From contig JADHUQ010000115.1 in the NCBI GenBank assembly GCA_016784425.1, positions 1 to 7,406 of the forward strand: a stretch of DNA of 7,406 nucleotides, read 5' to 3'. The DNA is from Candidatus Delongbacteria bacterium (lineage in GTDB: Bacteria; CAIWAD01; BS150m-G50). Each line of letters opens with the position of its first letter. Within the stretch, counting starts at the first letter, position 1. Below, in pieces: positions 1 through 6,831 of this stretch. The translations under genes and the position numbers were made by a program. The notes beneath the pieces are model-generated. The model was not told where the DNA came from and made no database searches. It saw only the letters and a list, made by a program, of their open reading frames with translations.

Positions 1-966
1 TGGATCGGCGAGATGGTTCCCACTCCGGTACGCGGACGCTTCTTCGCCCGCCGGTCGCGAATACTCCTGCTGGTGGGTGCGTCGCTGGCCCTCGCAGGGG
101 GAGCCGTGGTGGATCGATTCCAAGGCGGGGAGTCCGGTATCGCCAGGCCGGAAAACCTTCCCCTGCTGATGGCCCTGCTCTTCGCCTTTGCCACCCTGAT
201 CGGTGTGACCGGCCTGTTTATCCTCTGGCGCCAGCCGGAGGAGCCCAAGCAGGTGGAGACCGAAAGTGCGGCTGAACTGCTGACGCTCCCCTTCCGCGAC
301 CAGAAATTCCGCCGTCTGCTTTTATTCAATGTCTGGTGGATGCTCGCGATCGGTGTAGGTGCCCCCTTCTGGCAGCCCTACATGATCATGGGTTTCGGCA
401 TGTCGCTGGTCTCCATCCAGGTTTATGGGATCATCAGTACCCTCTCGGCCCTGCTGACGGTGGGTCTCTGGGGGAGGTTCGTGGACCGCTTCGGTAATCG
501 CATGGCCATGGCACTGGCCATCCTGGCCGGGGGGATCAATCCTTTTGCCTGGCTCTTTGCCACTCCGGACTCGCTCTGGATCGTCTACATCGAGGCTGCC
601 AGCGCAGGCTGCATGTGGGCGGGGGCCGGGTTGGTCGGCATGAATTTCGTACTCGCTATCGCACCTCCCGAACGGAAACAGATCTACGCCGGGGTGCAGG
701 GAGCGGTTTCAGGTCTGGCCATGATGGCCACCATGATTCTCTCGGGGGCGCTGATGCCAGGCTCCCTGACATTCGCCGGTGTGCATCTGGATCCGGAACA
801 GGTTCTCTTCGGGCTTACCGGACTGCTGCGCTGGACGGCCATCATACCGCTGACCTTCGTGGTCGAGCCGGTGGTTCCTTCCACCAGCGAGTCGCTCTAC
901 ATGATCCGCAATTTTGCCAAGGTTCGTGTGGCTATACTGGCCGAGCGGATATTCAGGAGGATATAG
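1..966 (+). CDS. MFS-family permease, C-terminal part (5' end outside window)
   Basis: Integral membrane transporter of the major facilitator superfamily; substrate not recognisable. The frame is open from base 1 (Trp-Ile-Gly-Glu precede the first Met at base 13), so the true start lies upstream and about 321 residues are visible. Numbering from base 1, residues 7-16 hold a Pro/Arg-rich loop (PTPVRGRFFA) like the cytoplasmic loop of permeases. Hydrophobic segments follow near 21-38, 55-75, 105-124, 135-155, 168-185, 190-220, 230-252 and 266-286. The loop GRFVDRFGNR (158-167) matches the MFS motif A pattern G-R-x-x-D-R-x-G-x-R. The linker after the second visible segment is charged (about 77-104), as expected for the central cytoplasmic loop. 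It ends with a basic tail and TAG at 964-966. The first TM helices are missing only because the window starts late. The DNA is GC-rich compared with the next gene, and no functional link to the downstream genes is visible. Confidence 0.85.
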   Translation, partial: WIGEMVPTPVRGRFFARRSRILLLVGASLALAGGAVVDRFQGGESGIARPENLPLLMALLFAFATLIGVTGLFILWRQPEEPKQVETESAAELLTLPFRDQKFRRLLLFNVWWMLAIGVGAPFWQPYMIMGFGMSLVSIQVYGIISTLSALLTVGLWGRFVDRFGNRMAMALAILAGGINPFAWLFATPDSLWIVYIEAASAGCMWAGAGLVGMNFVLAIAPPERKQIYAGVQGAVSGLAMMATMILSGALMPGSLTFAGVHLDPEQVLFGLTGLLRWTAIIPLTFVVEPVVPSTSESLYMIRNFAKVRVAILAERIFRRI

Positions 967-996
967 CGGTCACAGAGGCAGTGTTCAAGCGTCGAG

Positions 997-1008
997 CGCC
1001 ACGTGGCG
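997..1008. repeat. Perfect 12-bp palindrome CGCCACGTGGCG
   Basis: The sequence equals its own reverse complement and sits 30 bases after the permease stop codon. It has no central loop and no T-run after it, so it looks more like a possible protein-binding dyad (core CACGTG) than a terminator. No second copy was noticed, and chance occurrence in GC-rich DNA is possible. Confidence 0.3.
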
Positions 1009-1374
1009 TGATTTGCACATGCCTGCCGCTTTCGATGCAGAAGCAAGGCGCTATTGAAGGTTTGTGACCCTGCCATTCCGGTCCTGCCAGTTTTGTTCTC
1101 GCAGGTCGCAGCGTGATCTCATCTGCGATCGGGGCAACTGACAGCCTGCGACACCGTGAACCGTAAGGGGCATCTGCTGGTGCGAGGGGATCGTGAAGCC
1201 ATGGTGAACCGCGTCATACCTTTCTATTCCCACTATACCCTCTATTGCTCCAAAAACCGTTGGTGCATTTTTAATGTTCTTTGGGGGAGGCGGAATTTGG
1301 GTGTGAACTGCGGTAAAGCGTCGAGGTCGGTTTTGAGATAATGTTCTGCCTCGAAATCGATATTATCCGACAGT

Positions 1375-1405
1375 TTGAATGGTAATTCAGGCAATGCACT
1401 ATAAG
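1375..1405 (+). promoter_or_regulatory. Weak sigma70-like promoter candidate for the LRR gene
   Basis: TTGAAT (1375-1380) resembles a -35 box and TATAAG (1400-1405) a -10 box, with a 19-base spacer, longer than the usual 17. Transcription would start about 80 bases before the ATG at 1493. The surrounding DNA is AT-richer than the permease gene. Only the approximate hexamers support this; the organism's promoter consensus is unknown. Confidence 0.2.
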
Positions 1406-1477
1406 AATGCCTCTTAACAGCGACTGTGTGCTCCCTGGGTTAACGCATGCCAGGAGTCTGTCGCTGACCAAAGCGAG

Positions 1478-1486
1478 AAAGGGGAG
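1478..1486 (+). promoter_or_regulatory. Strong ribosome binding site of the LRR gene
   Basis: AAAGGGGAG lies six bases before the ATG at 1493. The frame stays open upstream to a TAA at 1415-1417 but contains no ATG, GTG or TTG, so this site and ATG 1493 together fix the start. Confidence 0.75.
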
Positions 1487-1492
1487 TGTAAC

Positions 1493-4400
1493 ATGTATGA
1501 TGGAAACAAGAGCATTATTGCCGCAGCCCTGCTTTCAACCCTTGTCAACCTGTCTGCAGGTGCAGGGCCATCGCTTAATCCACAACTTGAGTATCAACCA
1601 GCTGAGGTAGAGAACTCACCGGCATCTGGTTCCGATCGCAATCAACCGAACCTCACGTCATACACACCAACAGGTTGGGATCTGCCAATAGTACCCTCCT
1701 CAGTACCCGGCACCAATACGCTCAACACCCTTTATGGAAGCCGGGATACTTTCGTTGACTGGGCGGTGATTAACGACGGTAACGAAGATATCACACAAAC
1801 CTTCAGCACTGCCCTGCTAATTGATGACAGCCTGTATGTCTACTGGAACTCTGCTTCGCTCCAAAGTGGATGGTATTGTTATATAGAGGATTATGTTACA
1901 TTTCTCTCTGACGGGGCACATGAACTGAAGCTGGTGGCTGACTACTTTGATGACATTACCGAAGCAAGTGAGTCTGACAATGAGTGCACATACGGTTTCT
2001 ACTGGCAAACACCCACGCAACATGTACCTGATCCAAACTTCAAGGCAGCTATCAATGACAAACTGGGAAAGCCCGTCTGGTATGACCCTACAATTGCTGA
2101 TTTGAATGCTCTTACTGGAATACTATGGGCCATCTGGGTTGACGATATTTACTCCATTAGTGGCGCTCAATACCTGATTCACCTGGATGATCTCAGGTTA
2201 CAGGACAACCAAATCTACAATTTATCCCCAATCTCCGGTCTGACAAATCTGGAAGAACTCTACTTGTCACGCAATCAGATCATCAACATCTATCCAGTAT
2301 CAGGACTGGTGAACTTGACACATTTATATCTGGAGGATAACGATATTACAGATATAACTGCAGTTTCCGGTCTGACAAATTTAAACTACCTGAATCTGGA
2401 GTCAAACCAGATCAGTAGTATAGCTGCGGTTTCCGGTCTGGAAAACCTGTATAGACTTCAGTTATCTGAAAATCAGATTGCTGATATCTCAGCAGTCTCG
2501 AACCTCACGAACTTATCTGAGCTGTATTTATCTCATAACCAGATCAGCGACATCTCCGCAACAGCTGGCTTAACCAATCTGACTTATCTTCAATTGGCGT
2601 CAAACCAAATCACTGATATTACGGCAATTCCCAACTTGATAAACCTCACAGATCTATTTTTATCGAATAATCATATCATTGATATCCCCGCATTTCCAGA
2701 GATGATGAGTCTGGAAGAACTCCATTTGTCACACAATGAGATCTTGGACATATCTGCTCTGTCCAGTGTAGCCAGCTTGTCCTACATATTCTTGGACGGT
2801 AACCAGATCAATGACATCTCGGCGATTTCCAGTTTGCTCAACCTGAGACGGCTCTATATATATGGTAATCGCATCACCGACATCTATCCCCTGGTTGAAA
2901 ATATTGAATTCGGTGCAAGCGATCGCCTTTACCTTGAATCAGAAGAACAATCAAATCCGCTATCTTTGGAAGCTGTAATGGTTCACATTACCCTGCTGCA
3001 ATCCAGAGGTTTCTGGGCGCTTGAGTACCCTGAAATTCCAGATCTAAACGCCCCATGTTATCCCGATCCTGCCAGAAATCAGATTGGCTTTATTGCCAGC
3101 AACAACCTGCAATGGAGGGGAAACTTCCCGTTTCGAGAAGTTGTATATGATGTATGGCTGAGTGAATCAAGCGACAATCTGATAAACGTGGGAACTGGAA
3201 CAGCATTCGACGATACGCTTTACTATTTCACACCGGTGCTGGATCCCTATACTGAGTACTGGTGGAAAATCAGAGCTGTAACAGAGGGTGATACGCTCTG
3301 GAGTGGATTATGGCATTTCACCACGGGCGATGATGACGGTTTCTTCGCGGACTTCATGGCAGATCAGACCATTGCCGTCGTTGGTTCAGAAGTTCAGTTC
3401 ACGGATCTGTCGCACGGAAACCCGACCAGCTGGAACTGGGACTTCGAGAGTGATGGTATCGTTGATGCGACGAATCAAAATCCTACCTGGATATATAATG
3501 AAGCCGGTATATATTCCGTCTCCTTAGAGATCTATGATGATAGAAACTACGACATGGAAACGAAGACGGACTACATCACAGTTCTGCCGATATCCCCGGA
3601 GATTGAAGTAACACCGACAGAGTTAGAAGTGATCCTTTTTACAGGTACTGCCACAACCGAGAACCTGATAATCCATAATGTCGGAACTGAGGATTTGATC
3701 TGGCAGGCGGAGGTTGACATAGCGCTCGAACGAGATGAAACCCCGCTGAATGGCAGTGATTATTATCCAGATCCAGGTCTAGATAAAGGGGAGGTCGATC
3801 CGCGAAGAGGGGTACCGGTGGATCGCGATTCAGGGGGACCGGATGGTTTCGGACACTATTGGAAAGACAGCAATGATGAAAATGGCCCTGTCTACAGCTG
3901 GGATGACATCTCAACTACCGGGATTCCGGTCACTGAGTGGACTTCAATCGGGGGCTTTCCTGTAATGGACGAAGGCTATGCCGGTCCAATAGATGTTGGC
4001 TTCGACTTCCCTTTTTATGATCAGACTTATTCATCGCTTTATCTTTCAACCAATGGATTCATTGAATTCGATTTAACCACAGCATTTTCCTGGACGAACC
4101 AGCCAATCCCCTCTTCCATGGTTCCGAATAACATGATCGCACCATTCTGGGATGATCTCTATGGCGGTTACAGTGGAGAAGTAATCTATAAAAATGAGGT
4201 GGACAGATTTATACTGCAGTACACCCACTGGCAGGTACTCAACTATGGCTCGTCCAACTTGAATTTCCAGGTTCACCTGCTCGCTGACGGCAGTATCGAT
4301 CTTTTCTATGAGACCATGTATGGCCCGTTGTACTCTGCCACCGTCGGTATTGAGAATCGGGATGGCCAGGACGGTTTGTTGATCGCTTTCAATACTGCCT

Positions 4401-4861
4401 ATATCGAGGATTTTCTCGCCGTGAGGATACATCTGCCCTGGCTCAGTTTGAGTGCCCATGAGGGTACAACGCCCCCTGGCGGCAATAGCGAAATAGAAGT
4501 GCATTTCGATGCGGCGAATCTGCCGGTGGGTGACTATAGTGCTCAATTGGTAGTTTGCAGCAATGACCTTGATGAACCTGAAATGCAGATTCCGGTGGGA
4601 CTGACGGTAACTGACAGCCTGCAGCCACCGGTAAACATCTTCATTGAGATTGACGACACAGATCTACTCGTAAGCTGGGATCAGGTTCCGGGGGCAATAT
4701 CGTATGTCGTATTCGGATCTGAGAATCCTTACGGGAGCTTTGAGCAGGTGTCGGGGAGTCAGAGTGAGTTTACCTACCTTGGTGATCGAGTTGTCTGGGC
4801 GCAGGCACGGGATGCTGAGATGGAATTTTACTATGTGGTGGCGTCTACGGAAGCGTACTAG
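1493..4861 (+). CDS. Predicted secreted leucine-rich-repeat multidomain protein (CARDB-LRR-Fn3-PKD-ASH/nidogen-like-Fn3)
   Basis: Intact 1122-residue protein, probably exported and acting in binding or adhesion; no catalytic motif seen. Residues 1-25 look like a weak Sec signal (Lys6, hydrophobic IIAAALLSTLVNL, small residues SAGAG). Domains in order: CARDB-like fold about 65-168 (VDWAVINDGNEDI, then LVADYFDDITEASESDN); internalin-like cap about 177-230 (VPDPNFKAAI); eleven 22-residue LRRs 231-470 with pattern LxxLxLxxNxIxDI; Fn3-like about 520-611; PKD about 617-699 (WNWDFESDG, AGIYSVSLEI); first half of an ASH/BACON-like beta domain 702-743; nidogen-like insert about 787-978 (YLSTNGFIEFD, APFWDDL); second half 981-1040 (LPVGDYSAQLVVCSNDLDEPE); final Fn3 about 1045-1122. 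No LPXTG, transmembrane anchor or recognisable type IX sorting tail is seen, so surface retention is unexplained. It is AT-richer than the flanking genes. Domain types are fairly sure; the biological role is unknown. Confidence 0.88.
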   Translation: MYDGNKSIIAAALLSTLVNLSAGAGPSLNPQLEYQPAEVENSPASGSDRNQPNLTSYTPTGWDLPIVPSSVPGTNTLNTLYGSRDTFVDWAVINDGNEDITQTFSTALLIDDSLYVYWNSASLQSGWYCYIEDYVTFLSDGAHELKLVADYFDDITEASESDNECTYGFYWQTPTQHVPDPNFKAAINDKLGKPVWYDPTIADLNALTGILWAIWVDDIYSISGAQYLIHLDDLRLQDNQIYNLSPISGLTNLEELYLSRNQIINIYPVSGLVNLTHLYLEDNDITDITAVSGLTNLNYLNLESNQISSIAAVSGLENLYRLQLSENQIADISAVSNLTNLSELYLSHNQISDISATAGLTNLTYLQLASNQITDITAIPNLINLTDLFLSNNHIIDIPAFPEMMSLEELHLSHNEILDISALSSVASLSYIFLDGNQINDISAISSLLNLRRLYIYGNRITDIYPLVENIEFGASDRLYLESEEQSNPLSLEAVMVHITLLQSRGFWALEYPEIPDLNAPCYPDPARNQIGFIASNNLQWRGNFPFREVVYDVWLSESSDNLINVGTGTAFDDTLYYFTPVLDPYTEYWWKIRAVTEGDTLWSGLWHFTTGDDDGFFADFMADQTIAVVGSEVQFTDLSHGNPTSWNWDFESDGIVDATNQNPTWIYNEAGIYSVSLEIYDDRNYDMETKTDYITVLPISPEIEVTPTELEVILFTGTATTENLIIHNVGTEDLIWQAEVDIALERDETPLNGSDYYPDPGLDKGEVDPRRGVPVDRDSGGPDGFGHYWKDSNDENGPVYSWDDISTTGIPVTEWTSIGGFPVMDEGYAGPIDVGFDFPFYDQTYSSLYLSTNGFIEFDLTTAFSWTNQPIPSSMVPNNMIAPFWDDLYGGYSGEVIYKNEVDRFILQYTHWQVLNYGSSNLNFQVHLLADGSIDLFYETMYGPLYSATVGIENRDGQDGLLIAFNTAYIEDFLAVRIHLPWLSLSAHEGTTPPGGNSEIEVHFDAANLPVGDYSAQLVVCSNDLDEPEMQIPVGLTVTDSLQPPVNIFIEIDDTDLLVSWDQVPGAISYVVFGSENPYGSFEQVSGSQSEFTYLGDRVVWAQARDAEMEFYYVVASTEAY
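2183..2902 (+). repeat. 66-bp tandem coding repeats (eleven LRR units)
   Basis: Units start every 66 bases from 2183 and encode 22-residue leucine-rich repeats of the SDS22/internalin type, with regularly placed Asn-Gln-Ile and Asp-Ile. Ten units are full length and the eleventh is about 20 residues, ending near Glu-Asn before a capping region. Short DNA stretches such as TCCGGTCTGACAAAT recur, but most units have diverged at the DNA level. The array is therefore an established fold, not a freshly expanded satellite. Confidence 0.85.
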
Positions 4862-4869
4862 GCAATTAC

Positions 4870-4874
4870 AAAGG
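4870..4874 (+). promoter_or_regulatory. Modest ribosome binding site of the DUF4062-NACHT gene
   Basis: AAAGG sits ten bases before the ATG at 4885, inside the 23-base gap after the LRR gene. The spacing is long and the match moderate. No promoter is visible in this gap, so the gene is probably read from the LRR transcript. Confidence 0.45.
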
Positions 4875-4884
4875 TCAGCTGTTT

Positions 4885-5781
4885 ATGATTAAACCAAACC
4901 CTCCCAAAAACCCGCAACTTGAATCGCGGACTATTCGCGTTTTCATCTCATCGACTTTTTGCGACATGATGCAGGAACGTGACCTTCTGGTGAAACAGGT
5001 ATTTCCCAGATTGCGAAGTATATGTGCAAAACGCTTCGTGTCCTTCACCGAAGTGGACCTGCGCTGGGGTATAGCCCAGGAACAGACAGCTGAAGGGGCG
5101 GTACTACCCCTTTGTCTCGCTGAGATCCAACGTAGCAGACCTTACTTCATCTGCCTGCTGGGTGAGCGCTATGGCTGGATACCTGACTCCATTCCGGCTG
5201 ATGTGATTGAGAATGAACCCTGGCTCAAAGATCATCTGCACGGAATGACCTCGGTGACCGAACTGGAAATCATGCACGGTGTCCTGAATAACTCCAAGAT
5301 GCAGACTCACGCTTTCTTCTACTTTCGCGATCCGAACTGGATTAATTCTCTTCCCGAAAACGAGCGCCGGGAGCTGATCGAACGGGATATCAGGTCCGAT
5401 GTCGAAAATTACGGCGCGGAAGAAGCTGCTCGACTTACCCGGGAGCGTCAGCAGAAGCTCGCCTTTCTCAAACAGCGCATCCGCCAGAGCGGTCTGCCGG
5501 TAGTTGATGGTTATGCTAGTCCGGAAGCACTGGCGGGTCTCATCGGTAAGCAGTTTGAAGAACTCATTGATCAGCTCTATCCCGAGGAGGAGGTTCCGGA
5601 CGCCCTGGACCGAGAGCGGCAAGCCCAACAGGTTTTCGCAAATAACAAACTGTTCGCATGCATTGATCGTCCCAACCATCTGGAAGCATTGAACAGTTTC
5701 GCTGATTCGGAGCATGACGGCAAAGGACTGGTCGTCACGGGTGAAAGTGGCAGCGGCAAGACGGCGCTTTTGGCTGCCTGA
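4885..5781 (+). CDS. Segment 1: DUF4062 domain plus start of NACHT, ends at premature TGA
   Basis: This 298-residue open part is what normal decoding would make. DUF4062 hallmarks: RVFISSTFCDMMQERDLL (18-35), VDLRWGI (57-63), LLGERYGW (91-98) and SVTELEIMHG (123-132). The domain is often compared with TIR-like modules and sits at the effector end of STAND proteins; its activity is not settled to my knowledge. A charged linker follows (about 155-245, rich in Glu, Arg, Gln). The NACHT core then begins with LVVTGESGSGKTALLAA and stops six codons after the Walker A Thr (T293). The product would lack Walker B, the helical switch and the TPR sensor. If stable, it would be an unregulated DUF4062 protein; if not, it is dead. 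ATG 4885 is chosen because the domain starts about 16 residues later and an AAAGG precedes it. Confidence 0.8.
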   Translation: MIKPNPPKNPQLESRTIRVFISSTFCDMMQERDLLVKQVFPRLRSICAKRFVSFTEVDLRWGIAQEQTAEGAVLPLCLAEIQRSRPYFICLLGERYGWIPDSIPADVIENEPWLKDHLHGMTSVTELEIMHGVLNNSKMQTHAFFYFRDPNWINSLPENERRELIERDIRSDVENYGAEEAARLTRERQQKLAFLKQRIRQSGLPVVDGYASPEALAGLIGKQFEELIDQLYPEEEVPDALDRERQAQQVFANNKLFACIDRPNHLEALNSFADSEHDGKGLVVTGESGSGKTALLAA

Positions 5782-6831
5782 GCGCGTGACTGGGCTGAAG
5801 ACAATCCAGACTGCTTTCTCTTTCAGCACTACTTCGGTTCCACCCCTGAAAGCGCCTCGGTTGATGGTTTTCTGAGTCGGCTTCTGGTTGAACTCAAGCA
5901 CCAATTCGATATTGGCGAGGATATTCCTACTGAACCTGAGAAGCTGCGCGAAGCACTACCACACTGGCTAGCCCAGACTGTGGGAAGGGGAAAAACCGTT
6001 ATTGTCCTTGATGGCCTTAACCAAATTCAAGGGGGAGATCCTGATCGAAGCCTGGTCTGGCTCCCGGGTTTTTTCCCGGATCATGTTACGGTTCTGGCTT
6101 CATCTCTGCCCGGCAGCGCACTGGAATCGCTGAGGGTAAGTGGATGGCAGGAGCATGACCTTCCTCTCGCGAGTTCCGAAGAAATTGCGGCGATGGTTGA
6201 CTCGTATCTCGCTGAGTATCGAAAGAATTTGGGTTCAGAACTCAGGCGGGATCTGATCGATGCCCCCGGATCTAGGAACCCGCTGTTCCTGCGGACGGCG
6301 CTCGATGAATTGCGTCAGTTCGGTAGTTTCGAACAGCTTCCCGAGCGTGTGGCTTATTACCTGGAGGCGGACAATCCTTGCGATCTCTTTCAGCGAGTAT
6401 TGCGTCGATGGCAGGAAGATTTCGATAGTAACAGGGACCTCACCCGCAGGGCTCTGTCACTTCTCTGGGCGGCACGTATGGGTCTTTCCGAATCAGAATG
6501 GCTTGACCTGCTGGGTGATCAGGGGCAACCCCTACCCCGCGCGCTCTGGTCCCCACTGTTCCTGGCCATGGAGCCGCACCTGGCACAGCGGGGCGGGTTG
6601 TTCGCCTTCGGTCATGATTTCTTGCGTCAGGCAGTCGCGGACAAGTTCATTCAGTCAGACAGTGATCAGCATGATGCTCACCTGGTACTGGCAGATTACT
6701 TCGCGAACCAGTCGGAGATGACTTCCCGTAAATCAGATGAATGGCCCTGGCAGCTCCAGGAGGCAGGGGAGTGGGACAGATTGCAGAAAGTGCTACTTGA
6801 TCTGGATCTCTTTCTGGCGCTGTACAAATAG
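5782..6831 (+). pseudogene. Segment 2: remainder of NACHT NTPase and helical/winged region, ends at premature TAG
   Basis: Same frame as segment 1, directly after the TGA. It opens with family-typical sequence (RDWAEDNPDCFLFQHYFGST), then Walker B VIVLDGLNQ at 5998-6024. A region resembling the NACHT sensor part follows (DHVTVLASSLPGSALES), then SRNPLFLRTALDELR and the winged-helix-like block around ARMGLSESEWLDLLG, LPRALWSPLF and FGHDFLRQAV (to about 6636). The end, PWQLQEAGEWDRLQK then LDLFLALYK, is the usual lead-in to the repeat region in this family. The first in-frame start codon is GTG at 5980 with no clear ribosome site, and the next useful ATG is at 6193. Independent translation therefore looks unlikely, and any product would lack Walker A. 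GC is high (about 72% in the 60-base line at 6541). Confidence 0.75.

Larger units (their letters stand above)
967..1492. other. 526-base intergenic region without a convincing gene
   Basis: Short open frames exist on both strands (for example 1156-1341 + and 1051-1233 -), but none has a good ribosome site or a protein sequence I recognise, so I call no gene. No tRNA or rRNA fold was recognised. No hairpin followed by a T-run marks the end of the permease gene. The region holds a perfect 12-bp palindrome at 997-1008, a heptamer GTCGCAG at 1105-1111 with two complementary partners downstream, a weak promoter candidate at 1375-1405 and a strong ribosome binding site just before 1493. The length suggests that the LRR gene starts its own transcript. 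Confidence 0.7.

Noticed and set aside
615..1067. 150-residue + strand frame overlapping the permease end
   Set aside because: It is Arg/Gly/His-rich out-of-frame translation of the permease gene. The overlapping permease frame has clear membrane segments.
1250..1277. Possible terminator: CCAAAAACCGTTGG followed by a short T-run
   Set aside because: The stem is only four pairs (CCAA/TTGG) and far from the permease stop, too weak for a rho-independent terminator.
1156..1341. 61-residue + strand frame in the intergenic region
   Set aside because: No Shine-Dalgarno site and no recognisable protein features; random open frame is the simpler explanation.
1337..1367. Inverted repeat GATAAT-N19-ATTATC upstream of the LRR gene
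   Set aside because: Six-base AT-rich arms with a long spacer occur easily by chance; no supporting second copy.
2183..2902. CRISPR array or DNA-level satellite from the 66-bp periodicity
   Set aside because: The periodicity is fully explained by 22-residue LRR coding units; units differ in DNA and there are no constant repeats with unique spacers.
4073..4546. 157-residue open frame on the - strand inside the LRR gene
   Set aside because: It lies opposite the nidogen-like module of an intact 1122-residue frame and has no recognisable motif.
5104..5904. 266-residue open frame on the - strand opposite the DUF4062-NACHT gene
   Set aside because: The + strand over the same bases encodes clear DUF4062 and P-loop motifs. 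The antisense protein shows no recognisable domain, so it is a shadow frame.
5779..6831. Alternative genetic code with TGA and TAG as sense codons
   Set aside because: TGG is used throughout for Trp, TAG ends both other genes, and a frameshift also breaks this gene. Decay or sequencing error explains all three lesions more simply.
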